From: Talinum fruticosum
Taxonomy: Eukaryota > Streptophyta > Magnoliopsida > Caryophyllales > Talinaceae
Assembly (NCBI GenBank): GCA_021018815.1
Contig: JAITYX010000133.1
Location: 729,057 to 793,056, forward strand
Length of the DNA: 64,000 nt
Direction of reading: 5' to 3'
The translations under genes were made by a program, and so were the position numbers. Of the stretch, positions 24,424 to 36,400 are shown piece after piece (position 1 is the stretch's first letter; each line of letters starts with the position of its first letter). Under the pieces are notes generated by a model that searched no databases, was not told where the DNA came from, and was given only the letters and a program-made list of their open reading frames with translations.

Positions 24424-25994
24424 TGAAGGTTTGCTCGGGAGAGTCCGAGTCACCCTAGAGGGGGTGAATAGGGTGATAGAAAATTCTTTGCGGAATCACA
24501 CTCTTTTACGCGAAGAGAGAGGAAGATAGATTCCGAGTCTATCAACAGGGTCGAAAAGATTGGACTCGGAATGCGATTAACCGGAAAGAACAAGAGTAGA
24601 AAAGCTATCCGAGTCTAGAATGAACTCGGAAAGATAACACTTAGATTTTACGTGGAAACCCTCCTGGGGCGGAAAACCACGGACCGTGTCAATCCGGACA
24701 CGAAGTCAAATTCACTATTTTGAGTCCACAAAATATCGTGAACTCGAATGAACCCGAGTTGCTCCCTTAGACAACTCTATACAAGTTTTCCTAGACTCAA
24801 AAATTCCCTTATCCGATCTAGTACTTCCTAGCTGAGATAACCCTTACAGACTAGGGACAATTAAGCTGAGTTAACCCTTACGGCTTAGTCAAGGGACCTT
24901 ACAAAGAATGTAAGAAAGACTTTGTAATCGAGTACAAGACCTTACAACTCGTAAAGTAATGAATTACAGAATGGGAGTTGTAAGTTGAAGATTGAAAGTA
25001 AATACAATGACTTTGAGCAAGTATGTGTATAAACAATAGATTCGGCAATCTTCAAGTCTTGTGAGATGGCTTCTATTTATAGATGACCAGGCAGAGTAGC
25101 CGTTATCTTCATCTCGCTGATCGAGAGTCCTCTGTGACCGTTGATAGAAGCTTTCGAGTCACTCGAGAAAGTATCCGTTGTAATATGAACGTTGGACAAC
25201 GGTTTAACTCTCTTGGAAGTCCCAAAACCATTAGCGGTGTCTTGAAAGATAAGGTAGAAACCACCGTTAAGCTTGACGTTCCAGTTTTCCATATTTGGAA
25301 ACAGACGGCCACGACACAATCTACTGGGACTAGAGCAGAGAAGGTGAAAAGCCATGTCTCGCTGGTGATTTGACGTTCGAGCTCGGTTACTTTTGTAGTT
25401 TAAAAAATTGTATCCTCGATTGAATAACCTACAAAAGCAAATCAATTTTGGTTCTCAAAGTATAAAATACTTTGGCCCAAGATTAGACACGAGATAATAA
25501 AATAATTATGATAAATAAACCAACTGATTATCCGAGTCGAAATGGAATGGAATTTTCGAGTCCAATATCCATGATACTCGGAATTCCAGTGACTTAGTCC
25601 GAGCGAAGAATCAAGTTCAATAAAGAATATCATAAAGGATTAACTTGATATAGACTAAGCATGAAACAAGCTAAGAATACTAACTAAAACAAGATAGGAC
25701 TTTTAACCACAAGTCGATTCCGAGTGAGAAAAGACAAAATACTCGGTATATTCAATCTGCGATTATTCCGAGTGAAGATGGACTCGGAACAAAGAACCAA
25801 TTTTCCGAGTAGCTTGCGGATAAGCAATAAATATACTAAGTAAGAACTGTGTCACTTAGAGAAGATACGATTTTACTCACATAAGTTTCGAGACATAGAG
25901 AATGCCTTGGAATCAAAACTCTACATGTATGAAATTGTTATACCCGATTCCTTTTATATAACTCGAAGAGTATTGAGCAATGTCCGAGTCTTCA
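24424..25994 (-). repeat. 5' LTR of the SIRE-like copia
   Basis: Right copy in window coordinates. It ends tcttca, directly followed by the second target duplication aaaat (25995-25999). Promoter elements should lie here but none can be named surely. Confidence 0.95.
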
Positions 25995-26400
25995 AAAATG
26001 GCTACATTTGAAGCATTGTATGGAAGAAAATGCAGAACACCATTATCTTGGAGCGAGTTCGATGAAACATGGATTTTAGGTCCTGAATTGATCCAAGAAA
26101 CAACCAAAACGGTTAGGAAGATTCAGGAACACATCAAGGCAGCCCAAAGCCGACAAAAGAGTTATGCAAATAACGAGAAAGAGGCCATTGGAATTGAGGT
26201 AAGAGATAAAGTATTTACGAAAGTGTCCCCAGTGAAAGAGGTCGGAAGATTTAATGTTTAGAAAAATCGGGTCTTAGGTATATTGGGCCATATGAGATTA
26301 TAAAGAAGTTCAATCCAAGTATCCTATATGTAGCTATGTCATCCGAACTCGGACATGAGAATAATGTCTTTCATGTTTAGCAGCCCAGAGGTATACACCC
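25995..26400 (+). pseudogene. Integrase of the chromovirus, C-terminal part, after the copia insertion
   Basis: After the second aaaat the frame continues KMATFEALYGRKCRTPLSWS, EFDETWILGPELIQETT and IQEHIKAAQSRQKSYAN, the conserved end of gypsy integrases. RYIGPYEIIKKFNPSILYVA and a NNVFHV block follow. The first 88 codons are open, then one shift and stops occur. This exactly completes the core seen before the copia element. Confidence 0.88.
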
Positions 26401-26439
26401 ATTCCAAGCCATAATATTGTGGTAAGCTACTAGAAATCA

Positions 26440-26620
26440 CTGAAAACTTAATATATAAAAAGTTTTCGGTTCAAATATTGGATTATAGAGTTAAGAAACT
26501 CCGTAATAAAGACATTCCTTTGGGGAAAGTATCGTGGACTAACCATACATCCTCGAAGGCTTAATGGGATATTGAGGAAAATATGAGAGATAAACACCCT
26601 CACTTATTTTGAGGTAAGTC
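26440..26620 (+). pseudogene. Chromodomain at the integrase C terminus
   Basis: Fragments in shifting frames recall the chromovirus tail: a VQILDYRVKKLRNKDIPL block, a VSWTNHTSSKA block, then EENMRDKHPHLF just before the polypurine tract. Chromodomains of this class are thought to direct integration to marked heterochromatin. Several stops and at least two frame changes make it non-functional. Confidence 0.75.
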
Positions 26621-26666
26621 TCGCAAATCTCATTGTCGAATGTGCAAGTTTCGAGGACGAAACTTA

Positions 26667-26682
26667 TTTTAAGGGGGACGAC
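26667..26682 (+). promoter_or_regulatory. Polypurine tract region of the chromovirus
   Basis: ttttaagggggacgac stands immediately before the right LTR. The purine run aagggggacga is the expected primer for plus-strand DNA synthesis. Confidence 0.8.
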
Positions 26683-28304
26683 TGTAACAACCCGATCCTA
26701 AATCATATTATTTATCGTATTAATTACAAGATTTATATAATTGAGCGCGTGCACTTCAATTCGATATTTTATATTTAAATTATTTTTACATATGTGTTAT
26801 GCAGCTAAGGCGACGAAGTGGCCCTAATAAAAATCTCATAATAATAATTATAAATTACGCATATGTTTAAAAGAGAAAATTTTAAAATTTACAAGAGATG
26901 GTATATGATTGCAAGGTCATTAATATTACATTTCAAGCAAACAATTATATTTATAATTTGTGAACATCATCGATAAAATTAAATAAAATTAAAAAGTAAC
27001 AAAATAATAAATAAATACATAAATACATAAAAATACACATAAAAATAAAACAAAACAATAATAACAAATAACCAGATTTTTCAAGAGAAAATCCAGAATT
27101 GAATTATCTAGAATTGAAAAAAAAAAAAAAAAAAAGAGAGAGAGGCGATTAAGATCAAAATAAACGGGCAAGTTCAATTTCAATTCCCTCACTTGCTTCC
27201 TTCCTCTGCCTTCCCCGTCCTCTCGCCCCTCCCGTCGCTCCCCGCTTTCCCCTCCTCGCAGGCGCCCTCTTCCGGCCACCAGCACTTCCCACGCCGGCTA
27301 GAGGACCGGCGCCGGCCTTCTTTCTCCCTCCCTTCCTCGCTCTGTCGCACTCGCTACCCCTCTCTCTCCTACCGTGTTTGCTCCCCTGCCTACCGGTTCC
27401 TCCGCCGCGGTTCGCCCAGCGAGCCAACCTCGGCCGCAGCGGCCGCCGGAGTTCGTTTCCGCCTCGCCGGTGGCTTCGGTGCAACCGCCGTCCACTCGCC
27501 ACCCCTGCTCGCCCTCCTTGACTTCTCTCCGAAATTGAAGGTAAAACAAGTAAACCCTAAAGTATCAAGTTTCGATTTATTTAAACAATTGTAATTGCAA
27601 ATCGAAGTATATGACTTAGAGGTATGTTGGATCGACTTTGAAAAAAATTGGAATTGATGTGGATGATTGAGTTGTGGAATTTTGATAGATTGATTGTGTA
27701 TGAACATGAACGAATGTGGTTTCTTTTGGAAAATTATAATTTAGTGAATGAGATGAGGGATGTTTTATTATATGATTGAGTAATTTGGTGAATTTTGTTG
27801 GAAATGGTTATATTGAGCAGGATGAAGGCGAAAGAATATAATCTCTCTCGGTAAGATTTTGACTGAGTGAATTGAATTGGGAAGTAAATTGGCGAGAATA
27901 TTGAGCAATTTGACGGGTTAATTATGTTTTGTAATTAGCTAGAATTGAACATAAAGGAAGAGAGAAATATGCAGGGGGATTGAAGTTGTATCACAGATTG
28001 TGTAGGAGGTATGTGGGAAATTTGAACACTTGGTATACCTACTTTCATTGTGAATGGGATTTTGTTGAAAAGAATGCTCATAACATTAAGGGCGTATACG
28101 TAAGAATTTTGAGCAATTAAGTAAGTTGCGGAATTTACCTAAGGGAAGGACATTTGATCGGTTAGTGTAATTATTTAATCATGACGCTTAAATATGTCGA
28201 AATGAGAGTGGAGCTAGCTATAAGGATTGAAAATAGCGCTAAAATGGGTAAACTACTCAACTTAGGTGTAATTAATAATAACAATAACAATAGAAGTAGT
28301 AGTA

Positions 28305-28356
<52 letters not shown>

Positions 28357-28396
28357 CAATAGTAACTATGAAAAGTTTAATTACTCGTATATATGC

Positions 28397-28470
<74 letters not shown>

Positions 28471-29709
28471 CATGCATATACGTATTTTCACTTTTCTTGA
28501 TTCGAATCCATAACACATTACGTCGTGTGAATATCATTGCTTGGTCCAATCAACTATTTTAACGAGGATGTGCCATAGTTAAGATTTAAACGGAATTAAT
28601 GCGGTGAAATTACATAAGAGAAAAGTAGTTTACCTTATTGCGAAACAAATATAGAAGATGAGTTAAGTCGTCAATGCTCATACAAATTCAAGTACTAAAA
28701 CCCCGAAAAACATTATTAACAATAGAAATCTATTTGAAACAGAACCGAGGCCACTTCGATTGCTTGGGATAGCTGGTAACTTAAATTTTTACAAAAGGGG
28801 AGGAACAAACATTCCCGGTTCGAGTACGTTCATTGCTCGTACCTTTCGAAAACTCACATGTTTCATCAAATCTCAACATTTCTCATATATACAACTAATA
28901 ATGAATCATTTGCAAATCAAGTTTTGCCACCTAATTAAGTGGTCCCCGCCCAATTATCAATTATCAATTATCGGGGCTTATGCCCACCAATTCCACCGCG
29001 CGGCGTTAACTCGGGTTCTCGGTCGGCCCGAGGGTGAGCACCTTACTAAGATCGTATCAATTATTAAGGGGTTCCACTTCCGGATAATAACCTAGCAAGC
29101 AAGTTTTACTCATATTCTCTCCCCCGATTTCAAACTAAAATGAATTGAAATGCGCGCGCTCAATCAATGTGTTTCAAGATTATTTAACCGTGCGGGAATG
29201 TTCGTACTCGGTTTCAACTCATTCTTCGAATTATTTTAATGTTTTTGTTTTTAGGAAAAGCATCCGTGAACAACCCTTTGCCTAAGGAGCCTGACGGGAG
29301 CAAGACCTAGCTGGGTATGTCGTTATCATTGTACTATGATGGGATTAGATGCTCACGAGTAATTCTCATCCTCGTTAAATTACGGGTTGACTTTGGAATG
29401 TAATTAAATATTGCATATTTCTTATCGTAGACTCGTTGTATTGGCTTGATTAATTATAAAGGTTTAGCATGACTCTACTTTGGGATTGGTTTATTTATAT
29501 TGCTGGGCTTGGCTCAGTGCAACATAACATTTAGTGCTTTCAAAGACTTAAGCATAACCGATAAACACGAGGTGCTATGGTATTTTATTTTTAGCCTTGT
29601 CCTATTATTAGGGCGGCGGTGACGCCTTTAGTCGTTAACTTCAGCTGCGACCTTACCTAATATTATCGAATTAGGGAATTATTAAGTAATGGTAACTTGG
29701 GGTGTTACA
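26683..29709 (+). repeat. Right (3') LTR of the chromovirus
   Basis: Full-length partner of 6972-9961, with scattered substitutions and short indels. It carries the same CT-rich block (about 27190-27540), AAT tract (about 28306-28354) and AT tract (28399-28470). A cgccggctagaggaccggc stretch near 27291 and an extra attatcaattatca at about 28956 are absent from the left copy. Confidence 0.92.
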
Positions 29710-30897
29710 CAAGCGTACAACATGCAATACGGAATTTAAAGCAACCAAAATATAATAATGAAAGCGGTGAAAGCAAATATGAAAGTTGATAAAGAAATTA
29801 AAAGCAAAAAGGAAAAGAAAAGCGGAAAGAAAAGAAAGCGAGAAATTAAAAGATTACATCGGACAGGGAGGAAATAAGAGTGATACAATTATTCTCCACA
29901 ATACGTAAAGCGATAAAAAACTATAAAATATAAATAGCCGTTTTGAAGGTTGAATTGATGCCCTCAAGTCGTCCTACTTGCTAATCTAGATCTCAAATCG
30001 GATCCGGTGATGCAACAACGAGCGAAGTGAGAAGGGCTTTTTGTAAGTTTTCTATGGAGATGAATGAAAGAATTCGTGGAGAACTAGGAATAAGCTAAAA
30101 AGTGACCAAGAGATCATAATACGAAGAGGGGTATTCAATCGCTCTTAGTCGGGTTTCGATAGGGTGACGCATAGGCGAAGTTGTGCTTGAAATGAGAGCC
30201 TAAGCTCTCTATTTATAGGGAGAAGGCTAGGTCACAAATGACCTAGGGTTAGGGTTTCGACCAACCGTCCAAAGCTATCATAGAATTAGGCTGAGAACCA
30301 TGCCAAAATGAAGAGATAAAACTGGATAGAACCGGGGTAGGGGCGCCGGTCATATAGTGTCGTTTTGGAGTCTTGCGCTTTTCGTGTTGCAACGAGATTC
30401 TTTAAGCAAAACGCGGCATTTCAAGGCGCAACAAACTAGGTGGGGACGCCGGGCACAACGTCGTTTTAGGGATTTAAGCTCTGTGTCCCCGGCGGACTGT
30501 CTTGGAGCTAAACTCAACACTTTGATACTTGTGATCATGAAATGCGACCTCTAACGTCACTTTGATGTCTTTAGCTCCTTGTCTGGTTGGACAAAAGTGA
30601 AATGCGATGTTGTGAGCCCGGAGTCTCCCGGTACGCGACACTCGGACTTCCGTTGACTCTAGAGGTTTGACCCGAGCTTGGACCGTCCGAAAGAAAAGGG
30701 ATTTTTAGACCGACCAAGACAAAAGGCTATTTATTTGGTGTTAAGGGTTCTTTGTGGTTCACCGGCTTCCGTCGCACCAATCGGACACCGTCCATGATCC
30801 AAATCCACAACCAGGACTTGGGAATTCATCATTGGGCCAGCAATATAAAATACGAGACATAAAAGAGATAAGAGACGACATATTTTAGGTGTCTACA
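29710..30897 (-). repeat. Tat 5' LTR, 5' part (right of the chromovirus insertion)
   Basis: Non-coding. On the minus strand it begins TGTAGACACCTAAAATATG, the usual start of Ogre/Tat LTRs. It contains no repeat of its own and no gene. The short open frames at 30350-30554 on both strands have no recognisable content. Confidence 0.8.
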
Positions 30898-32675
30898 AGA
30901 TCCGAAATCGGTTCATTCAAATTGATTCCGGACTCTCAAAGCCCCGACATCAACCCTCGCTGTACGTAAGGAAAAGAGGTTAAGAGTGTGAAAACAGTTG
31001 TTGAGGAGATGGTGAGAACAAAGAGAAAACACCCAATTCTACCAAAAAGCAGCAAATCTCATTTGCAAATACGTTCAACCCCATTAACTTCGATCTTTCC
31101 GATGAAGAAAGGTTGATAAGTGAATATGCCTTTAATGTTTCGAAAAACTTGACAACATTTATATTCTTGTTTGAATTTAAAGACACTAACATAATTTTTT
31201 TTTTTATTGATGCATAACCCGACTTTGGTTGTTATCTTTTAAATTTTAGTGAACCAATGTTTGATGCATGGGGCTTAACAGGCAATCGCAACGAATTTCA
31301 ATCTCTCTCCCTGGAAAAGAAATCAACTCCAACATTTTAACAATTTGGTGTGCAATGCTCAACAACAAAGAACATTTTAACAATTTGTTATCCGATGCGC
31401 CCATTTCAAGATTTTTCCTTCCGATGGAAGCTTTTGTATGCATTCACTTATATACCTTATATACATGCAATATCATTGTAATTAAGTTTTTGAATATCAC
31501 TTAGTATTATTCAGAACATCATTTAGTGTTACTTAATATATATTCATTGAAAACACTAAACAATGTTATGTAAAACACTAAAAACATACTCGTAAAAAAA
31601 TCTAAAAAAATTAGTATTTGATAATGCACAAAAGTGTAGACATGATTGTAAAACACCAAAATTGTGTTATAAAATAATAACAATCTTATTTAAAAACACT
31701 AAACAAATTTATCTTTTTTAATAAAGGTATTATGTCTCATGTTGTTCATACATCGTATGAAACACTAATATGTTTTAACTTGTGCGAGATCACAAATAGC
31801 TATTTAAACTTACGAAATAGCACGGTTGAAGGGAGATACAAAACATTCAGCAATATCCTGAATAATGAGTTAGAGAGATACAAATGGATTGACATAAAAA
31901 AATTTTAAAAAAAGTGGACATGGTAAAAGGGATAATTTTACTTTTATTGTTGGAAAACACAACTAAATTTTTTATTTTATTTTTTTACACTGATATTAAC
32001 TATGGTGTTTTTTACATTATCTTAATAGGTGGTGGCTCCAATATGGCACAAACAACACCTTTTTGTGTATATTTTTAATCTGAAGGACAAAAAATATGAA
32101 ATCATCGACAACATCCCGATCAAACAGAATTATGCCCATGCTTACAGTTATTCACATAATGAAATGGTATCTTTTATGTTGATGATTTAACTTTAATGAT
32201 ATTGTTGAAACTAAATTATACCTATAATTGATATCATGTATAGCAATTTCTCGTATATAAACTTTTGGAAGAAAAAGGTCATCCAAAGGCCTACATTCTT
32301 CAAGACCTTGAATCATAACCATTAAAGATGAGCAAGAGAACTACATTAAATGTTGTAGATTATAGTATTTTTGTATGAGGCATATGGAAACATATTTTGT
32401 GGATGAGAAGAATAGGAATTCAGGATCCAAAGGCAAAGATGTAAATATTTCTCACTATAAATTGACTTTAATTATTAAGTTATAACTTTTAATTTATTTT
32501 GCTTTATTAATTTTTGTAGCAATCAAGGATGAATACTCTACGAGTCGGATATTGCCATGACATCCTAATGGCCAATGATAACAAACAATGACAAGCCATT
32601 CTCAAGAATGCAATTGAACTCCATAAAAAACTATTTGCAAATGTTGCCACTCGGTGGACCACAAATGTAGATTGA
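30898..32675 (+). pseudogene. Ulp1-type (C48 peptidase) transposon-protein gene, C-terminal half
   Basis: Five exon-like blocks are readable. (1) From 30898 SEIGSFKLIPDSQSPDIN and, in a shifted frame, FDLSDEERLISEYAF. (2) 31250-31434: FDAWGL, then shifted NILTIWCAMLNNKEHFNN and APISRFFLPMEAF. (3) 32029-32166, flanked by ag and gt: IWHKQHLFVYIFNLKDKKYE then IIDN, holding the His and Asp of a C48 catalytic site. (4) Near 32350: NVVDYSIFV, with Tyr where the catalytic Cys is expected, then MRHMETYF after a shift. (5) 32520-32675 after tttttgtag: LRVGYCHDILMANDNKQ, one stop, AILKNAIELHKKLF. Such domains are common in plant Mutator-like elements. The missing Cys and stops mean it is dead. Confidence 0.75.
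31540..31780. repeat. Scattered aacactaaa motifs in an intron-like stretch
   Basis: Several copies of aaaacactaaa or close variants occur between the exon-like blocks of the Ulp1-type pseudogene. Otherwise AT-rich without gene content up to the block at 32029. Confidence 0.6.
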
Positions 32676-32879
32676 CTGACATATTATAATATTTTGGTAG
32701 ATTGAATGCATGAAATTGTTGGTTATAAAAAACTAGATTAGTGTTTTTTGGGCACCATAAAGTGTTTTTCATAAGAACATTTAGTGATATACTACTATAA
32801 ATGCCATGAATTGATCTGTGCTAATATTTGTCAAAGGAAAGTGTTAATACTAAATGTCACAAATTTTTATTATATGTTC

Positions 32880-33400
32880 AAATCTAAGTAAGTTAAAAAA
32901 ATTCATCTGAAAACAAACACTAAAAATGTTTACAAAGATGCACTAAAATGATTACTATGAAACACTAAAGTGACTTTTAGGAAGCACCAAAGTTTGTTCT
33001 TTAAACACTAAAATGGTACTATAAAAACAATAAACAAAGTAGTGTTTACTCATATATCGCTTGTAAATAACATGAAATGACTATTACATGTTTAATATAG
33101 TAGGTGAAAAAAGTCATCCGAAAAACAAACAATAAAATGATTACTAAAAACACTAACATGATTGCTAGGAAACACTAAAAGCATTATGAGAAAAACACTA
33201 AATTTTCGTCTATAAAACACTAAAAAAGTGCTATAAGAATATAACCAAATTAGTGTTCTATAAACACTAAAACAATTATTAGGAAACACTAAACTGGCTA
33301 CTAGGGAACACTAAAATGATAACTAGAAAACACTAAAATCATGTTTCTAAAAAACACTAACAGATTAGTGTTTGTTGTTGGCTTCTTGTAAATAGCATGA
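32880..33400. repeat. Degenerate tandem repeat of aaacactaaa units
   Basis: At least a dozen copies of (a)aacactaaa spaced mostly 20-40 bases apart. Two larger related blocks both end agtgttt...cttgtaaata-catgaa (about 33040-33075 and 33365-33405). This follows the last Ulp1-type exon and precedes the copia fragment. Confidence 0.75.
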
Positions 33401-33499
33401 ACTCACTTAGCTAATTTTGACAATGTACGAGTGTCAATGCTAAAATGTCTTGATTACTAGTACACCATATCCCCCTCTTCCATTCAAAAATAAAACCAT

Positions 33500-36400
33500 G
33501 AACTTCGTGACCGAGTTAAGTATGTTTAGTGTCTGTCTTTGTTCAAGATTTCAAGATAATCCAAAAGAGTCTCGTATCATTGTGGTGAAGAGAATTTTTA
33601 GATATCTTGGAGGCACTCAATCACTAGGTCTCTGGTATTCCAAAGACTCGGTATAACCTTTAGTGGTTATTCGGATGCTTACTCTATTGGATATTGTAAC
33701 ACCCCAAAACTTTATCATATTTGATTATATTAAATTTGTACTTTATCGTCTCAATATTGTTTAAGAACAAGTGAGTCGCGCAAAAATTCGAAACCAAAAT
33801 AAAAGGTGCGAATAATTTAATAATTGCAAATAATAATGGGTAATTCGTGCAAACTTACGTTTGTACCACGAAATGAAAATTTGTTCGAAATATTTTTATT
33901 ACGAATCTGAATAATTTAAAATGATAAGAAAATAAATAAAAAATAAAAAATAAAAAGAAGAAGAGGAGAATTTGCTAGAAGTGTCGTGAGTTAGCGAAGG
34001 GGGCTTCTAATGCAAGCCAAACCATTCATCTTCAAGCTCTCTCTCACCTCTCCTCCTCCACTTCCCCTCACTACCATCACTCGCTACCACCGTCGGCCAG
34101 CTGTCGCCGGCATCTCGCCGCCACTCAGTAAATCGCCACCGGCGCCCCGGCTGCCACCACCACACCTCACCGCCGCCGGTTTTTCTCTCTCTTCTTTCCC
34201 TGTCTCGCGTCGGCAGGCGGAACAGCCCCTGCTGCCGCTTCGCCACCGACCGGCGCCATCTCTGGCCCCGACACCGCCCACCAACGCCCGCTGCCGCTGC
34301 CTCGACACCGAACTCCACCACCGGACCTTCCACCGTCCAATTCAACCTCTAAACCCCTTTTAAGGTATTTCTCCAATCCTGAATTTCTAATTAAATTATA
34401 TCACAAATTTATGTTGTACTTGGAATAATTACACAAGTAGTTGTTTTAATTCAAGTTGTAATTGAGTTTTGAATTGATTTTGGTGGATTTGGAAGAACAT
34501 TAGGAGCAATCGAAATTGGATTTAGGGTTGTTGTACGTTAATATGGAATTGGAAGTTCATATGGGTATGCTCATATTGTGAATATATTTCTTTGATATTA
34601 TATTGAGCATGATTGAATTACCTTGTTATGTGAAGATTGTTTGAGTTGTAAAAGCATGTTAGGGAAGTGGAGTAATCAAAATTAGGTGATGTTAACCCTT
34701 GAGGAAAAAAAATAGATGAGGTGGTTTTCGTGGAATTTAATTAGGTAATTATGTAATTTGCTAAAATTGATTTGAGGAGTACGTGGTTGTGAGTTGGGCA
34801 AGTCATGGTTGGATTTAAAGGGAAGAGTACTATGTGGGTATTGCAAACTCTCAAAGTAATATTAATTTCAAAGCCCAAATGACTTTGTTGTTGAATTGAT
34901 GATGTTGTAATTTAGTTGAGTTATGGAGATAAATTAGGATATCTCTTATGTGAATGGATTGGAAAGAAATGAGTGTGGATTACGAAGACTCGTGGCTTTG
35001 ATTGCTTGTTTTTATGAGGCGGCTTCATGTTCCCCGAATTCACATGTTTGAGTTGGTTATGAATCGAATTGGATGGTCTAGTTGTGAGTTATGATGTGGG
35101 AATTTAAATTTGTTATAGTGATAGGCCAATTGGGATCCAAATTGGTTACTTGTGGATGGCATTTGATGTTGGTAAAACGCAACGAGAGGAAGGGGATGCA
35201 GCAGGTTCAAGTTCTGTTATGAATCAGTGTAGAAAATTAGTTAGTTGGTAAATGTTGCTTGGTTTAAATCTTCTTGCCATTGATTATAAGTAAATTGAAA
35301 TAAATTGAACCTTAGACGAATCAAACCTGAAATTGTGTTGAACCGAATCTGCAGCTTTTAAACTTGAACTTGTATTGTGATTGAGTAGTGATTATAAATG
35401 CAAGTTTACTCCAAATTCATTCTAAATGCTCTTATATAAGTTTGAAACGATTTGAGAACTGAATCAAAGTTTTAGATTTTAAATGTGTGATTGGATAAAG
35501 TGGTTAAAGTATGGTTTTAATATGGTGGTTGCCATGAACAATGACTTCTAATGGCTTAAAACCATCAAAGGAGCTTATTAATAACTAAATGAATAACAAT
35601 AAGTTATTAAAGATTCAAGATAATTAGAGATTAAATTAATTAATTAATTAACATTCATTGCTAAAAACTTACCAATTGAACTCTTATGAGCACGGATACC
35701 AAACTAAAATAATACATGAGGAATGAGTTACGTGTGGGAGTGTAGAAAGGAAAATAAACGATATTTAAGGTACGTTATTGCTTATACCTTTTCCAAAGTG
35801 CTCATCTTTGTTATTGAGTTTACTGTTTTAATAATACAAATAATTTGGACCCATTTCACGATTACAGTTCACGAGTACGAGTTTACGAGCCACGGTTATA
35901 GTTCACAATACGGTTTACGAACACGATTCATGAGTTCACGAGGGCCCTCCCGATCGATCGAGATAAATGAATGAATTGTCTATACGATTACAATTACATA
36001 TATGATTATCTCACAGAATCACCATGGCATTCATATGTACAAAAATGGGTCCTAAACTATTTCAAAGATTAACGCATAGTGACACTACTTCGATTTACTT
36101 TAGTTTTACACATAAATAGCTTTTGAAACCGATTTCAATTATCTGCGCGCGCTCACCGACTTTTATAATATGTTTTTACAGTACAAGGGTAGCGTCATCG
36201 GGCCTATGGCTCATTCTTGTTTTTATGTTTTCTTAAATGTTTTTAGGGAAGAAAATATTGTTAATGTTGGGCAAGAAGTGACAAGAGTAAAGGAATCGGG
36301 AGGTGTTGACTCGGATCGGTGATCGGGCTTTGGGCTTAATCTTGAAGTGCTTTATGATTGGCTTTTGACGATTGTGTTTTTGGTTAGGACATCCATGTGG

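Larger units (their letters stand above)
15074..25994 (-). mobile_element. Ty1-copia retrotransposon, SIRE/Maximus-like, complete structure
   Basis: Two LTRs (1570 and 1571 bp) start TGAAGGTTTGC and end TCTTCA or TTTTCA on the plus strand. They flank a minus-strand primer-binding site, gag, protease, integrase, reverse transcriptase, RNase H, an extra open-frame region and a polypurine tract. The target duplication aaaat is perfect on both sides. Gag and pol motifs and the extra region between RNase H and 3' LTR fit SIRE/Maximus. By eye the LTRs differ at roughly 40 places, so the insertion is fairly young, but coding frames are broken. Confidence 0.92.
6972..29709 (+). mobile_element. Ty3-gypsy chromovirus, Tekay/Del-like, with nested copia
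   Basis: Two near-identical LTRs (2990 and 3027 bp) begin TGTAACAACC and end GTTACA. They flank a tRNA-Met-type primer-binding site, gag with a zinc knuckle, protease, reverse transcriptase, RNase H, integrase, a chromodomain and a polypurine tract. The chromodomain and very long LTRs point to Tekay/Del. Without the inner copia the element is about 11.8 kb. The flanks show an imperfect target duplication (caagt plus one extra base on the left, caagc on the right). The coding region is heavily mutated, and the reverse transcriptase carries a duplicated segment. Confidence 0.88.
1..30897 (-). mobile_element. Ty3-gypsy retrotransposon, Tat/Ogre lineage, 5' portion
   Basis: Read on the minus strand from the right: LTR, primer-binding site, long leader with tandem repeats, gag, retropepsin, reverse transcriptase, RNase H, and a second, archaeal-type RNase H at the window edge. 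That double RNase H order is known from the Tat/Ogre lineage. The integrase and 3' LTR must lie to the left, outside the window. The 5' LTR is interrupted by the chromovirus at 6972-29709. All coding parts carry stops or frameshifts, so the copy is dead. The right end (minus-strand TGTAGACACC) borders sequence that still reads as a Ulp1-like exon. Confidence 0.88.

Noticed and set aside
30350..30554. Two opposing open frames of 62-65 codons
   Set aside because: Inside the Tat LTR, no motif, likely chance.
34010..34363. 117- and 112-codon open frames
   Set aside because: Within the GC-rich block of a solo LTR; Pro/Arg-rich translation on both strands, no family.
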